64,000 nucleotides of DNA from Mycobacterium dioxanotrophicus. Lineage in GTDB: Bacteria > Actinomycetota > Actinomycetes > Mycobacteriales > Mycobacteriaceae. Position numbers and translations under genes: made by a program. The DNA is taken from contig NZ_CP020809.1 in the NCBI RefSeq assembly GCF_002157835.1, positions 2,604,001-2,668,000 of the forward strand, in the 5' to 3' direction. Position 1 is the stretch's first letter, and each line of letters starts with the position of its first letter. The notes below the pieces were generated by a model, which saw only the letters and a program-made list of their open reading frames with translations, had not been told where the DNA came from and did not search any database. This document shows positions 45,439-53,761 of this stretch, piece by piece.

Positions 45439-46104
45439 GTGGATGTATATGAGGCGGTGACGAGCCGACGAGCGGTACGCGGCTTCCTTGGCAGAGAGGT
45501 GCCGCGCGAGACGCTGGAGCGAGTGCTGACCGCCGCATCGTGGGCGCCGTCAGGATCGAACATCCAGCCGTGGAACATCTTCGTGGTGACTGGCGAGCCA
45601 CTGGCGGAACTCAAGAAGCGCGCCACCGGTCGGGTGGCCGACGGCGTTCTGTGGGACGACCGCGAATACGTGATGTACCCGCCTGCGATGAAGTCGCCGT
45701 ACCGGGACCGCCGATCGGCGTTCGGCAACGAGCGCTACAGCGCACTCGGGATCGCCCGGGAGGATTGGGAGGCACGTCAGCGAGCCGCCATTGCCAACTG
45801 GGATTGTTTCGGCGCGCCCGCCGCACTGTTCTGCTACATCGACCGCGACCTTGGCCTGGCGCAGTGGGCGGACCTCGGGATGTACCTGCAGAGCGTCATG
45901 CTGCTGCTGCGCGCCGAGGGGCTGCACAGTTGCCCCCAGATGGCGTGGTCGCAGGTTCACCACACGGTCGCCGAAATTGTCTCGCCCCCAGCCGAACTCA
46001 TGCTGTTCTGCGGCATGTCGATCGGCTACGAGGATGTCGGCGTCGACTACATCCGGACCGGCCGGGCGCCGCTCGACGACACGGTTACGTTCATCGACGG
46101 GTAA
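45439..46104 (+). CDS. nitroreductase-family oxidoreductase
   Basis: 221 residues from GTG 45439 with AGGAAGG at 45423-45429; longer frames upstream are not supported. FMN-binding nitroreductase fold: VTSRRAVRGFLGREVPRETLERVLTAASWAPSGSNIQPWNIFVV is the classic N-terminus, WADLGMYLQSVMLLLRAEGLHSCPQMAW the FMN/dimer region. It uses NAD(P)H to reduce nitro, quinone or enone compounds. Substrate unknown, no partner gene on the same strand. Confidence 0.9.
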   Translation: MDVYEAVTSRRAVRGFLGREVPRETLERVLTAASWAPSGSNIQPWNIFVVTGEPLAELKKRATGRVADGVLWDDREYVMYPPAMKSPYRDRRSAFGNERYSALGIAREDWEARQRAAIANWDCFGAPAALFCYIDRDLGLAQWADLGMYLQSVMLLLRAEGLHSCPQMAWSQVHHTVAEIVSPPAELMLFCGMSIGYEDVGVDYIRTGRAPLDDTVTFIDG

Positions 46105-46136
46105 CCCAAACGCGCCGATCCTGTCCGGCGATCGGG

Positions 46137-47129
46137 TCAGTGCCCCGCGTTCCGCACCAGGTCGACGGCGAACTGGTTGACGAAGGTGCCCGCGGACGGT
46201 TCCCCTGTGCCGCACGAGCCGTCGGATTCCCCGGGCCGCTTCACCCACAGGAAGGCGTCGACGTTTCCGTTTCCGGTCGCCGTGGTGGGTGGCACACCCA
46301 ACGCACGACCGCTGGGGTTGCACCAGTACATGTCGCCGCCTGCGGGCCCGGCGCCGTTGCGCGAGGTGTCGATGACGTAGGGCTTGCCGCCGACGGCCCC
46401 GGAAATCGCGTCGCCGTAACCGATTTCCTCGTCGGTGGTGAAGAAGTTCGCGGTGTTGAGGCTGAAGCCCCGTGCCTTGGCCACGCCCACCTGGTTGAGC
46501 CGGTTGGCCATCTCCGGGGCGCTCACCCAGCGCGAGTGCCCGGCGTCGATGTACAGGGCGGTGGCCGGGTTGCGGGTCAGCGTATCGACGGCGTAGCTCA
46601 TCAGGTCGAAGCGTTCCTGGCGCTGGGCGCCGGACAGACAATCGGCCATCGCCAGCGCATCGGGTTCGAGGATGACCGCGGCGGGACCGCTGCCGATGGC
46701 GGCTGCGACGCCGTCGATCCAGCCCTTGTAGGCATCCGCGGAGCCGAACCCACCCGCGGCGTAGCTGCCGCAGTCACGATGCGGGATGCCGTAGAGGGCC
46801 AGGATCGGCATGGTGCCCGCCGCCTGCGCCGTGGCGATGTACTTCGAGTCGACCGCGAGGCTCGACACGTTGTCCATCCAGTAGGCCGTCGGGGTGTTGG
46901 CGATGGCGTCGAGTTCCGGACTACCCGCACCCTTGGCGGCCCGCATGGCCTTGGAGTCAGGGTTGACGTAGAAGGTCTGCCCGGCCAGCGGGTTGCCGTC
47001 ACTGGCCAGGCGCACTGCCGGGCTGCTGACCTGCGCTGTTTCGGCGGTCACGCCCATAAAGGCCACGGCTGCGACCGCCAGGGTGGGGACTATCCATCGC
47101 GCGACTGCACCGGCAGCAGAGGAAATCAC
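46137..47129 (-). CDS. glycoside hydrolase family 6 (cellulase/endoglucanase)
   Basis: 330 residues from GTG 47129. That start is chosen because TATGTT (47136-47141) lies exactly six bases before it, the leaderless arrangement; a TTG 12 codons upstream is the alternative. Signal peptide or anchor to about residue 35, then a GH6 domain: MDNVSSLAVDSKYIATAQAAG, PILALYGIPHRDCGSYAAGG, the catalytic-acid region AVILEPDALAMADCL, and ANRLNQVGVAKARGFSLNTANFFTTDEEIGYGD. It would hydrolyse beta-1,4-glucan outside the cell and resembles mycobacterial CelA1. It ends convergent to the nitroreductase. Confidence 0.88.
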   Translation of the reverse strand: MISSAAGAVARWIVPTLAVAAVAFMGVTAETAQVSSPAVRLASDGNPLAGQTFYVNPDSKAMRAAKGAGSPELDAIANTPTAYWMDNVSSLAVDSKYIATAQAAGTMPILALYGIPHRDCGSYAAGGFGSADAYKGWIDGVAAAIGSGPAAVILEPDALAMADCLSGAQRQERFDLMSYAVDTLTRNPATALYIDAGHSRWVSAPEMANRLNQVGVAKARGFSLNTANFFTTDEEIGYGDAISGAVGGKPYVIDTSRNGAGPAGGDMYWCNPSGRALGVPPTTATGNGNVDAFLWVKRPGESDGSCGTGEPSAGTFVNQFAVDLVRNAGH

Positions 47130-47141
47130 CCCAGAAACATA
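47127..47141 (-). promoter_or_regulatory. probable leaderless promoter of the GH6 gene
   Basis: On the minus strand TATGTT (47136-47141) fits TANNNT and is followed by six bases and GTG (47127-47129). Same geometry as at dnaG and the LppP-like gene. No Shine-Dalgarno is seen. Confidence 0.5.
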
Positions 47142-47180
47142 TTTGGACGAGGCGGTGAGCGCCAATCGCCCACCTGGTAT

Positions 47181-48167
47181 TCAGCGGGCGAGGCGGCGCA
47201 GCCCGGTGACGGTATCGGCGAGGGTGACGCGTGGATCGCGGTAGGTGATGCCGAGGTCGCGGCGGCTCGGTGAGTCGTCGGACGCCGGCATCTGGGTGTA
47301 GTACTGCATGCCGGCTTCGGTGATGGGGGTGTCGAACGGAAGGAACGGTCCAAGACGATCGAGCACCTGACCCGCAGCACGCAGCATCGTGTCGGGGACC
47401 GGGACGGCGAGCAGTGTCTTGCCGGTGACCTCGGTCAGCAGTTTCGCGAGTCGGTCCACCGGAATGCGATGGCCGCCGGCCATGTAGCGGCGCGGCCCCC
47501 GCCCGGATTGCAGCAGCGCGGCGTGCAGGGCGGCCAGGTCGCGACCGTCGACGATCGTCCAAGCTGCGCTGCGTCCCGGAATCGCTCCGAGTTGCAGGGC
47601 GGCGGCCACGCCCTCGCCGGCCTCGCCGAACTGGTTGCCGACCGGGGGACCCATCACCATGCCGGGGTAGGTGATGTTCACCGGGGCACCACCGTCCTGC
47701 ATGCCGCGGGCGTAGATCTCGACTTGCGCCTTCGACCGGCCGTAGCCGTCGGTCCCGCCGAACACCGGAAGGTCGGCATGCAGCGTGTCGACGTCGGGGT
47801 TGAACAGCGCGGTGATGCTCGACACGTGGATGATCGGATCCAGGCCGAGTTCCGCGGCCCCGCCCAGCACGTTGCGGGCACCGGCCATGTTGGTGCTGAG
47901 CATGCGGTCGGTCTGGCCGGGGTCGGTGGCGACCAGGGCGGCGCTGTGCAGCACGGCATCGCAGCCGTCGAGCGCGCGCAGCACGGAGTCGCGATCGGTG
48001 ATGTCGCCGACGGCGTAGTCCGAAACGTCGACGCCGAGCTGGCCGACACTGGTGTGCAGACGCTCGGGCTTTCGCACCAGAAACCGCACGGAATGTCCGG
48101 CGTCGGCGATCGCCTTTGCGCTCCACCCGCCCACGAATCCGGTGCCGCCGGTGACCAACACGCGCAT
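47181..48167 (-). CDS. NAD-dependent epimerase/dehydratase (extended SDR)
   Basis: 328 residues with a strong AGGAGG site before the ATG. Extended SDR: VTGGTGFVGG (NAD site), VLHSAALVATDP, VSSITALF and YGRSK (Tyr-Lys catalytic pair), TYPGMVMGP. Resembles sterol/NAD-dependent epimerase-dehydratase family members such as 3-beta-hydroxysteroid or dihydroflavonol reductase-like enzymes. Substrate not determinable. It follows the sulfatase gene on the same strand by 76 bases. Confidence 0.87.
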   Translation of the reverse strand: MRVLVTGGTGFVGGWSAKAIADAGHSVRFLVRKPERLHTSVGQLGVDVSDYAVGDITDRDSVLRALDGCDAVLHSAALVATDPGQTDRMLSTNMAGARNVLGGAAELGLDPIIHVSSITALFNPDVDTLHADLPVFGGTDGYGRSKAQVEIYARGMQDGGAPVNITYPGMVMGPPVGNQFGEAGEGVAAALQLGAIPGRSAAWTIVDGRDLAALHAALLQSGRGPRRYMAGGHRIPVDRLAKLLTEVTGKTLLAVPVPDTMLRAAGQVLDRLGPFLPFDTPITEAGMQYYTQMPASDDSPSRRDLGITYRDPRVTLADTVTGLRRLAR

Positions 48168-48243
48168 GCGCCAACCTCCTAGCGAGCAACGATTGTCGCA
48201 ACGACGCTAGTACGTCCGGCGCTGCCGGGAAGCGCTTTGCGCG

Positions 48244-49908
48244 TCAGCCTCCGCGCAGGGCAGCAAGTTCCTTCATGTTCGCCAAACCCTGCTGTTGCGC
48301 GTCATCGAGGAAATCGGGCAACGGGGCTCGGAGTTCGGGCAGCACCTCGTGATCGAGCAGGCCCTGCAGCGCGGCCTGCTGCGGGCTGCGCCCCGCCTGG
48401 TTGTCGAGTTCCTGAACACCCGAAGGTGTTGCGTAGTCGTACAACTCGCGATGGATGGGCCGCGATGCGTCGATGTCCATGGTGCCGGGCTTCCAGTACG
48501 TGTACATGCCGAGTTTGGCGTCGGACGTGCGTACGGCGACGACGTGGCTGGGCGCCGAGGTAGGAATGTTCGTCGGGGGAGCGGCGGCCCCGAAAACCTT
48601 CTGTGCGAGCGGGGATCTCAGCAGCGCCGCCATCTCCTCGACCGACATGTCGTCGGTGGCGTGTGCGACCCACCGCCGGCCGGCTGCGGTGGCATCGGCG
48701 GCGATGCCGGCGATGTCGGCACGGCTCGCCAGGTACGAATACCGGGAATCCGAGCGCCAACCCGCACCGCCGTGCGCGATGGTCAGCAGCAGCGGCGCCA
48801 GGTCCGCGCTGGATGTGAGCTGCGGCCGTACCTGGCCTGCCGTCGGCGTGAGGTGCCCGGACGGGTCCCTGATGTAGAGCGGCACCCGGATGCTCTCGTC
48901 ATAGACGGCGGCGCCCTTGCCGCGCAGACCGTGTGAGCCGGCGTACTCCCCGTGGTCTGAGGTGAACACGACGACGGTGTTGCTGTCGATGTCCGGCCGA
49001 GCCGCAAGGGTGTCGAGCACCCGGCCGATCTGGATGTCCACCTGCTGGTGTAGCCACAGGTACATGTCGAGGCACCTGGCCCACTGCGCTGCCGCGTCGG
49101 GCCCCGAGTAGTCCAGCGCACCGGTCATCAACGGCGACATGAAGTTCATGTAGTCGATCTGCAACTGGGGCTTACCGCGGCGCCGCAGATCGTCGGCGGT
49201 CTCGAAATTGAGCGGCTTGGCGCTGAAGAAGTGCGGGACATCCTCGGGCAGAGGGTTTTTCGGCCACCAACAGATGTCGTGCGGATTCACCAGCGACACC
49301 GTCGTGCACCAGGGGCCGTCGGTGGCGTTGGCGTCGAACCAGCCGGCGAACTGGTCGACGATCGAGGGGTCCTGCTGCAGACCCTGATTGGGAGCGCCGT
49401 TGGGCGACGGGTATGTGCCGCCGGAGAATCCGTGGATGTCCAGCCCGTCGGGAGTGTTGTCGGCTTCGTGACCGAGGTGCCATTTGCCCCACCACCACGT
49501 GCGGTAGCCCGCGTCGCGCAGCATCGTTCCCCAGGTCGGAAACCGGGCCGCCAGCGTCGACTCGGTGGGACCTTCTCCGGTGTACAGGCAACCGGTCTGG
49601 TGCGAGTACAGCCCGGTGGTCAGCACTCCCCGCGACGGGGTGCACATGTTGGATGCGCTGTAGTGCGAGCCGAAGGCCGTGCTGCGTGCCCGTAGCGCAT
49701 CGAGGTTCGGCAGCAGCGCTGCGAGCTGCGCAGCGTCGGGGAACCACTGCGGTGCGCGCATCTGGTCGACCAGGATGACCAGGATGTTGGGCCGGCTGCC
49801 CGAGGCGGCGTCCGGCGTGCGCAACAGTTCGTAACCTCCCAGCCCCGCCGCGGCCACACCGGCAACCGCCGCGCCACCCAGAACCGCCCGCCGACTGATT
49901 TTTGCCAT
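48244..49908 (-). CDS. Tat-exported type I sulfatase
   Basis: 554 residues from ATG 49908 (GTG 49917 also in frame). The twin-arginine signal SRRAVLGG lies at the N-terminus followed by an Ala/Gly-rich hydrophobic stretch. Type I sulfatase: metal Asp 48 (VDQM) and the formylglycine motif CTPSRG with Cys 89. DHGEYAGSHG is another metal-site block. The Cys needs conversion to formylglycine by a generating enzyme, whose gene is not in this window. It would act in the envelope on a sulfate ester. Divergent from tldD. Confidence 0.9.
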   Translation of the reverse strand: MAKISRRAVLGGAAVAGVAAAGLGGYELLRTPDAASGSRPNILVILVDQMRAPQWFPDAAQLAALLPNLDALRARSTAFGSHYSASNMCTPSRGVLTTGLYSHQTGCLYTGEGPTESTLAARFPTWGTMLRDAGYRTWWWGKWHLGHEADNTPDGLDIHGFSGGTYPSPNGAPNQGLQQDPSIVDQFAGWFDANATDGPWCTTVSLVNPHDICWWPKNPLPEDVPHFFSAKPLNFETADDLRRRGKPQLQIDYMNFMSPLMTGALDYSGPDAAAQWARCLDMYLWLHQQVDIQIGRVLDTLAARPDIDSNTVVVFTSDHGEYAGSHGLRGKGAAVYDESIRVPLYIRDPSGHLTPTAGQVRPQLTSSADLAPLLLTIAHGGAGWRSDSRYSYLASRADIAGIAADATAAGRRWVAHATDDMSVEEMAALLRSPLAQKVFGAAAPPTNIPTSAPSHVVAVRTSDAKLGMYTYWKPGTMDIDASRPIHRELYDYATPSGVQELDNQAGRSPQQAALQGLLDHEVLPELRAPLPDFLDDAQQQGLANMKELAALRGG

Positions 49909-49964
49909 AGAGGTCACATTAGGGGCCGATCCTGGGCGTCGGAGTGGGTCGATACCGTGGAGAG

Positions 49965-51482
49965 GTGACAGCTCAGCGACGTGTCGATGCCGACTTCCTG
50001 GAGTTGCCCCGGTTCGCGTTGGCCGATGCCGCCATGTCGGCGGCGCTGGCCGCCGGTGCCAGCTACGCGGATCTGCGGATCCACCGCATCACCACCGAGA
50101 TCATCCAGCTCCGCGACGGCGAACTGGAGACCGCGGTGGTCAACCGTGAGGTCGGCCTGGCGGTGCGGGTGATCGTGGACGGCACCTGGGGGTTCGCTTC
50201 GCACGCGGAGCTGGATCCCGCGGTGGCGGCTGAGACGGCGCGGCGGGCCGTGGCCGTGGCGACGACGCTCGCGCCGCTGAACGCCGAACGCATCGAGCTG
50301 GCACCCGAGCCCGTCTACAGCGACGTGGCGTGGGTGTCCAGCTACGGAGTCGACCCGTTCCTCGTGCCGTCCGCCGAGAAGATCGCCCTGCTCGACGAGT
50401 ACTCCGGGCGGTTGCTGGCCGCCGACGGCGTCGACCACGTGTCCGCGGGCGTGCACGCAGTCAAGGAACAGACCTTCTACGCCGACACTTTCGGCTCGTC
50501 CATCACCCAGCAGCGGGTGCGGGTGCTGCCCACCCTGGAAGCCATCGCCGTCGACGCTGCCGTCGGCTCCTTCGAAACCATGCGCACCCTGGCACCGCCC
50601 ACGGCGCGCGGGTGGGAGGCGGTCGCCGGCGACGAGGTGTGGGACTGGAGCGGCGAACTGGCCGAGCTTCCGGGCCTGCTGGCCGAGAAGACCAAGGCGC
50701 CGTCGGTGATCGCCGGTCCCACCGATCTGGTGATCGATCCCTCCAACCTGTGGCTGACCATTCACGAATCGATCGGGCACGCCACTGAATACGACCGGGC
50801 GATCGGCTACGAGGCCGCCTACGCCGGCACCTCGTTCGCCACCCCGGACAAGCTCGGCACCATGCGCTATGGCTCCGAGGTGATGACCGTGACGGCCGAT
50901 CGCACCGTGGAATTCGGCTTGGCGACGGTCGGTTTCGACGACGAGGGAGTGCGGGCGCAATCCTGGGACCTGGTGCGCGACGGCATCTTCGTCGGCTACC
51001 AGTTGGACCGCGTGTTCGCGCCGAGGCTCGGCCAGGCCCGGTCCAACGGATGCTCGTACGCCGACTCGCCGCACCACGTGCCGATCCAGCGGATGGCCAA
51101 CGTGTCACTGCAGCCCGGCCCCGAGGACCTCAGCACCGACGACCTGATCGCCCGGGTGTCCGACGGCATCTACGTCGTCGGAGACAAGAGTTGGTCAATC
51201 GACATGCAGCGGTACAACTTCCAGTTCACCGGGCAGCGGTTCTACCGCATCCGCGACGGCCGGTTGGACGGGCAGCTGCGCGACGTCGCGTACCAGGCCA
51301 CCACGACCGACTTCTGGGGTTCGATGGAAGCCGTTGGGGGACCGTCGACCTGGCGTCTTGGTGGGGCGTTCAACTGCGGCAAGGCCCAACCCGGCCAGGT
51401 CGCGCCGGTCAGTCACGGCTGCCCCAGCGCGTTGTTCCGTGGCATCAACGTACTCAACACCCGGACGGAGGCAGGCCGATGA
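49965..51482 (+). CDS. tldD: TldD-family metalloprotease (TldD)
   Basis: 505 residues from GTG 49965 (GTGGAGAG before it). Zinc protease subunit TldD of the TldD/TldE pair: the HExxxH motif is HESIGH (His267, Glu268, His272) in IHESIGHATEYDRAIGYEAAYAG, and the C-terminal Cys-rich block (FNCGKAQPGQV, SHGCPSALFRG) binds the third ligand in this family. TldD/TldE cleave unfolded or modified peptides. Overlaps the next gene by ATGA. It equals Rv2315c in length and context (recalled). Confidence 0.9.
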   Translation: MTAQRRVDADFLELPRFALADAAMSAALAAGASYADLRIHRITTEIIQLRDGELETAVVNREVGLAVRVIVDGTWGFASHAELDPAVAAETARRAVAVATTLAPLNAERIELAPEPVYSDVAWVSSYGVDPFLVPSAEKIALLDEYSGRLLAADGVDHVSAGVHAVKEQTFYADTFGSSITQQRVRVLPTLEAIAVDAAVGSFETMRTLAPPTARGWEAVAGDEVWDWSGELAELPGLLAEKTKAPSVIAGPTDLVIDPSNLWLTIHESIGHATEYDRAIGYEAAYAGTSFATPDKLGTMRYGSEVMTVTADRTVEFGLATVGFDDEGVRAQSWDLVRDGIFVGYQLDRVFAPRLGQARSNGCSYADSPHHVPIQRMANVSLQPGPEDLSTDDLIARVSDGIYVVGDKSWSIDMQRYNFQFTGQRFYRIRDGRLDGQLRDVAYQATTTDFWGSMEAVGGPSTWRLGGAFNCGKAQPGQVAPVSHGCPSALFRGINVLNTRTEAGR

Positions 51483-52840
51483 TCGGCGCACAACAGGTCG
51501 TCGACATCGCGCTGGCCGCCGCGGGCCCGGGTAACGAAACCATCGTGCTGGTCACCGACCGCGCTGACGCGGCGCTGCGCTGGGCGGGTAACTCGATGAC
51601 CACCAACGGGGAATCGATCAGCCGCACCACCACCGTGATATCGATTGTGCGCCAAGGGGACAAGGCCCAGGTCGGGTCGGTGCAGTCCAGCGAGGTGGAT
51701 CCGGCGGTGATCCCGGATCTGGTGGCCGCGGCCAAGGCTGCCGCGCAGGCCGCGCCTCCCGCGCGCGACGCGGCGCCGCCGTTGCCGCCCGACGGCGGGC
51801 CCGCCGATTGGGATGAGCCCGTGCCGGGCACCGGTGCGCAGGTGTTCGCCGGCGTTGCCGCCGACCTGGCGCGTGGCTTCGGCGGATCGGACCGGCTCTA
51901 CGGCTATGCCCGGCACGTGGTGGAGACGACGTTCGTGGCGACCTCCGGCGGGTTGCGTCGTCGCTACACCCAGCCGACCGGATCAGTGGAGATCAACGCC
52001 AAGCGGGACGGAGCCAGTGCCTGGGCCGGCCTCAGCACGCCGGATTTCACTGCGGTTCCGGTCGATTCGCTGCTCGACGATCTGGCGTTGCGGCTCGGCT
52101 GGGCGTCGCGAACCGTCGAGCTGCCGGCCGGGCGCTACGAGACCATCATGCCGCCGTCCACAGTCGCGGACATGATGATCTACCTGACCTGGACCATGGA
52201 CGGCCGTGGCGCGCAGGAAGGCCGCACCGCACTGTCGGCGCCCGGTGGCACCCGGGTGGGGGAGCGGCTCACCGACCTGGGACTGACGCTGTACTCCGAC
52301 CCGCATGCGGAATCGCTGGCGTGCCAACCGTTTGTGGCGGTCCCCAGCTCGTCGGAGCGGACGTCGATCTTCGACAACGGGATGGACATCGGCCGGGTCG
52401 ACTGGATTCGCGACGGGGTGATCGACGCGCTGGCGTATCCGCGTGCTGCCGCCGCCGAGTACGGCGCCCCGGTGGCCGCGCCGGCCGACAACCTGCTCAT
52501 GACCGGGGGATCGGTGGAACTGGCCGACATGATCGCCGGCACCGAGCGTGGGCTCTTGCTCAGCACGCTGTGGTACATCCGCGAGGTGGACCCGACGGTG
52601 CTGCTGTTGACGGGGCTGACCCGTGACGGCGTCTACCTGATCGAGGACGGCGAGGTCACCGCGGCGGTCAACAACTTCCGGTTCAACGAGAGCCCGCTGG
52701 GCCTGCTGCGGCGGGCCACCGAGGCCGGCGTCAGCGAGGTGACCCTGCCACGCGAATGGGGCGATTGGGCCACTCGGGCGGCGATGCCGACCCTGCGGAT
52801 CCCCGACTTCCACATGTCGTCAGTAAGCCAGGCTCAGTAA
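51479..52840 (+). CDS. tldE: TldE/PmbA-family subunit
   Basis: 453 residues from ATG 51479 (overlaps tldD stop). Non-catalytic partner of TldD: it has the shared U62 peptidase fold (GFGGSDRLYGYARHVVETTFVATSGGLRRRYTQPTGSVEINAKRDG, VELPAGRYETIMPPSTVADMM, VAAPADNLLMTGGSVELADMI) but no HExxxH. Forms the heterodimeric protease with TldD. It equals Rv2314c in context (recalled). The AhpD-like gene starts 25 bases later and may be in the same operon. Confidence 0.88.
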   Translation: MIGAQQVVDIALAAAGPGNETIVLVTDRADAALRWAGNSMTTNGESISRTTTVISIVRQGDKAQVGSVQSSEVDPAVIPDLVAAAKAAAQAAPPARDAAPPLPPDGGPADWDEPVPGTGAQVFAGVAADLARGFGGSDRLYGYARHVVETTFVATSGGLRRRYTQPTGSVEINAKRDGASAWAGLSTPDFTAVPVDSLLDDLALRLGWASRTVELPAGRYETIMPPSTVADMMIYLTWTMDGRGAQEGRTALSAPGGTRVGERLTDLGLTLYSDPHAESLACQPFVAVPSSSERTSIFDNGMDIGRVDWIRDGVIDALAYPRAAAAEYGAPVAAPADNLLMTGGSVELADMIAGTERGLLLSTLWYIREVDPTVLLLTGLTRDGVYLIEDGEVTAAVNNFRFNESPLGLLRRATEAGVSEVTLPREWGDWATRAAMPTLRIPDFHMSSVSQAQ

Positions 52841-52865
52841 ATCCGGCGTGGCGGCGGCACCGGTG

Positions 52866-53681
52866 ATGGATACTGCCGGTGTGTGCAGTGAATTGACACG
52901 TTTGGTGGCGCTGTCGCCGCCGAAACTGGCCGATATCAACGCCGATATCCGCGATGTGTGCGCCATGACCGTCGGGCTGGCACCCTTGCCGGCGGAAACC
53001 ACCGGCGGCGCCGTCGATCCCATGGTGAGCGAGTTCGCCGAGCAGTTCAGCATCGACGTGACCGGGATCAGCAACGCCCAGCGGGCCGCGATCGTGGACC
53101 TGCTGGGCTCTGAGGTCTTCACCGTGGCCACCCTGATCTACATCGCGGACTTCGTCCCGCGGGTGCACGCCGGGCTGCGCTCGCTCGGCGTGGACGTGCC
53201 CCTGCAGCCGGCCGGCTGGGACCACGACAGCCAACCGGCCGACTTCGTGATGAATGTCTTCCTGCCCGCGGTGGGCCGGATGCGCTCGGTCGATCCGGTG
53301 ACCTCCGAGATCGTTCGGCTACGCGGGGCCCGCCAGCACAACTGCCGGCTGTGCCAGTCGCTGCGCGATTCCGGTGCGCTGGAAGCCGGCGGATGCGAGT
53401 CGGTGTACGACGAGATCGACCACTACGAGCAATCCGATCTGTCGGCGCGGCACAAGGCCGCGTTGCGGTATGTCGACGCGCTGATCTGGACACCCGCGCA
53501 GGTTTCGGGAGAGGAACTGCGCCAACACTTCTCCCTCGACGAGGCGATCGAGCTCACCCTCGACGTGATGCGCAACGGGTACAACAAGGTGGCGGTGGCG
53601 CTCGGTGCGGACGGGGCCCGCGTGGCCGACGGCACCGAGCAGTATCGGCTCGGCGACGACGGACAACCGATCTACGGTTGA
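52866..53681 (+). CDS. carboxymuconolactone decarboxylase/AhpD-like protein
   Basis: 271 residues from ATG 52866 (GTG 52848 also in frame). The AhpD-like core has a CxxC pair in RQHNCRLCQSLRDSG (Cys 160 and 163), the peroxidatic motif of alkylhydroperoxidase D-like proteins. LRYVDALIWTPAQV and LDEAIELTLDVMRNGYNKVAVALG are family blocks. The likely role is peroxide reduction or redox sensing. It lies 25 bases after tldE on the same strand. A long hairpin follows its stop. Confidence 0.82.
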   Translation: MDTAGVCSELTRLVALSPPKLADINADIRDVCAMTVGLAPLPAETTGGAVDPMVSEFAEQFSIDVTGISNAQRAAIVDLLGSEVFTVATLIYIADFVPRVHAGLRSLGVDVPLQPAGWDHDSQPADFVMNVFLPAVGRMRSVDPVTSEIVRLRGARQHNCRLCQSLRDSGALEAGGCESVYDEIDHYEQSDLSARHKAALRYVDALIWTPAQVSGEELRQHFSLDEAIELTLDVMRNGYNKVAVALGADGARVADGTEQYRLGDDGQPIYG

Positions 53682-53686
53682 GGCCC

Positions 53687-53747
53687 GCCGACACGACGGT
53701 TTGTGGCGTGATTTCGGCGATTCCGCGCCACAAACCGTAGTGTCGGC
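53687..53747. terminator. long near-perfect hairpin between convergent genes
   Basis: Arms 53687-53708 and 53726-53747 are reverse complements over 22 bases with one mismatch, with a 17-base loop. It sits 6 bases after the AhpD-like stop and 14 bases before the beta-lactamase stop. It probably terminates transcripts from both sides. The sequence differs from the hairpin at 8821 but the style is the same. Confidence 0.7.
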
Positions 53748-53761
53748 GCAGCCAGGTGGGT

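Noticed and set aside
49965..53681. Peptide (RiPP) biosynthesis locus around TldD/TldE
   Set aside because: No precursor peptide, YcaO or modification enzyme is adjacent. The pair is a conserved housekeeping locus in mycobacteria as I recall.
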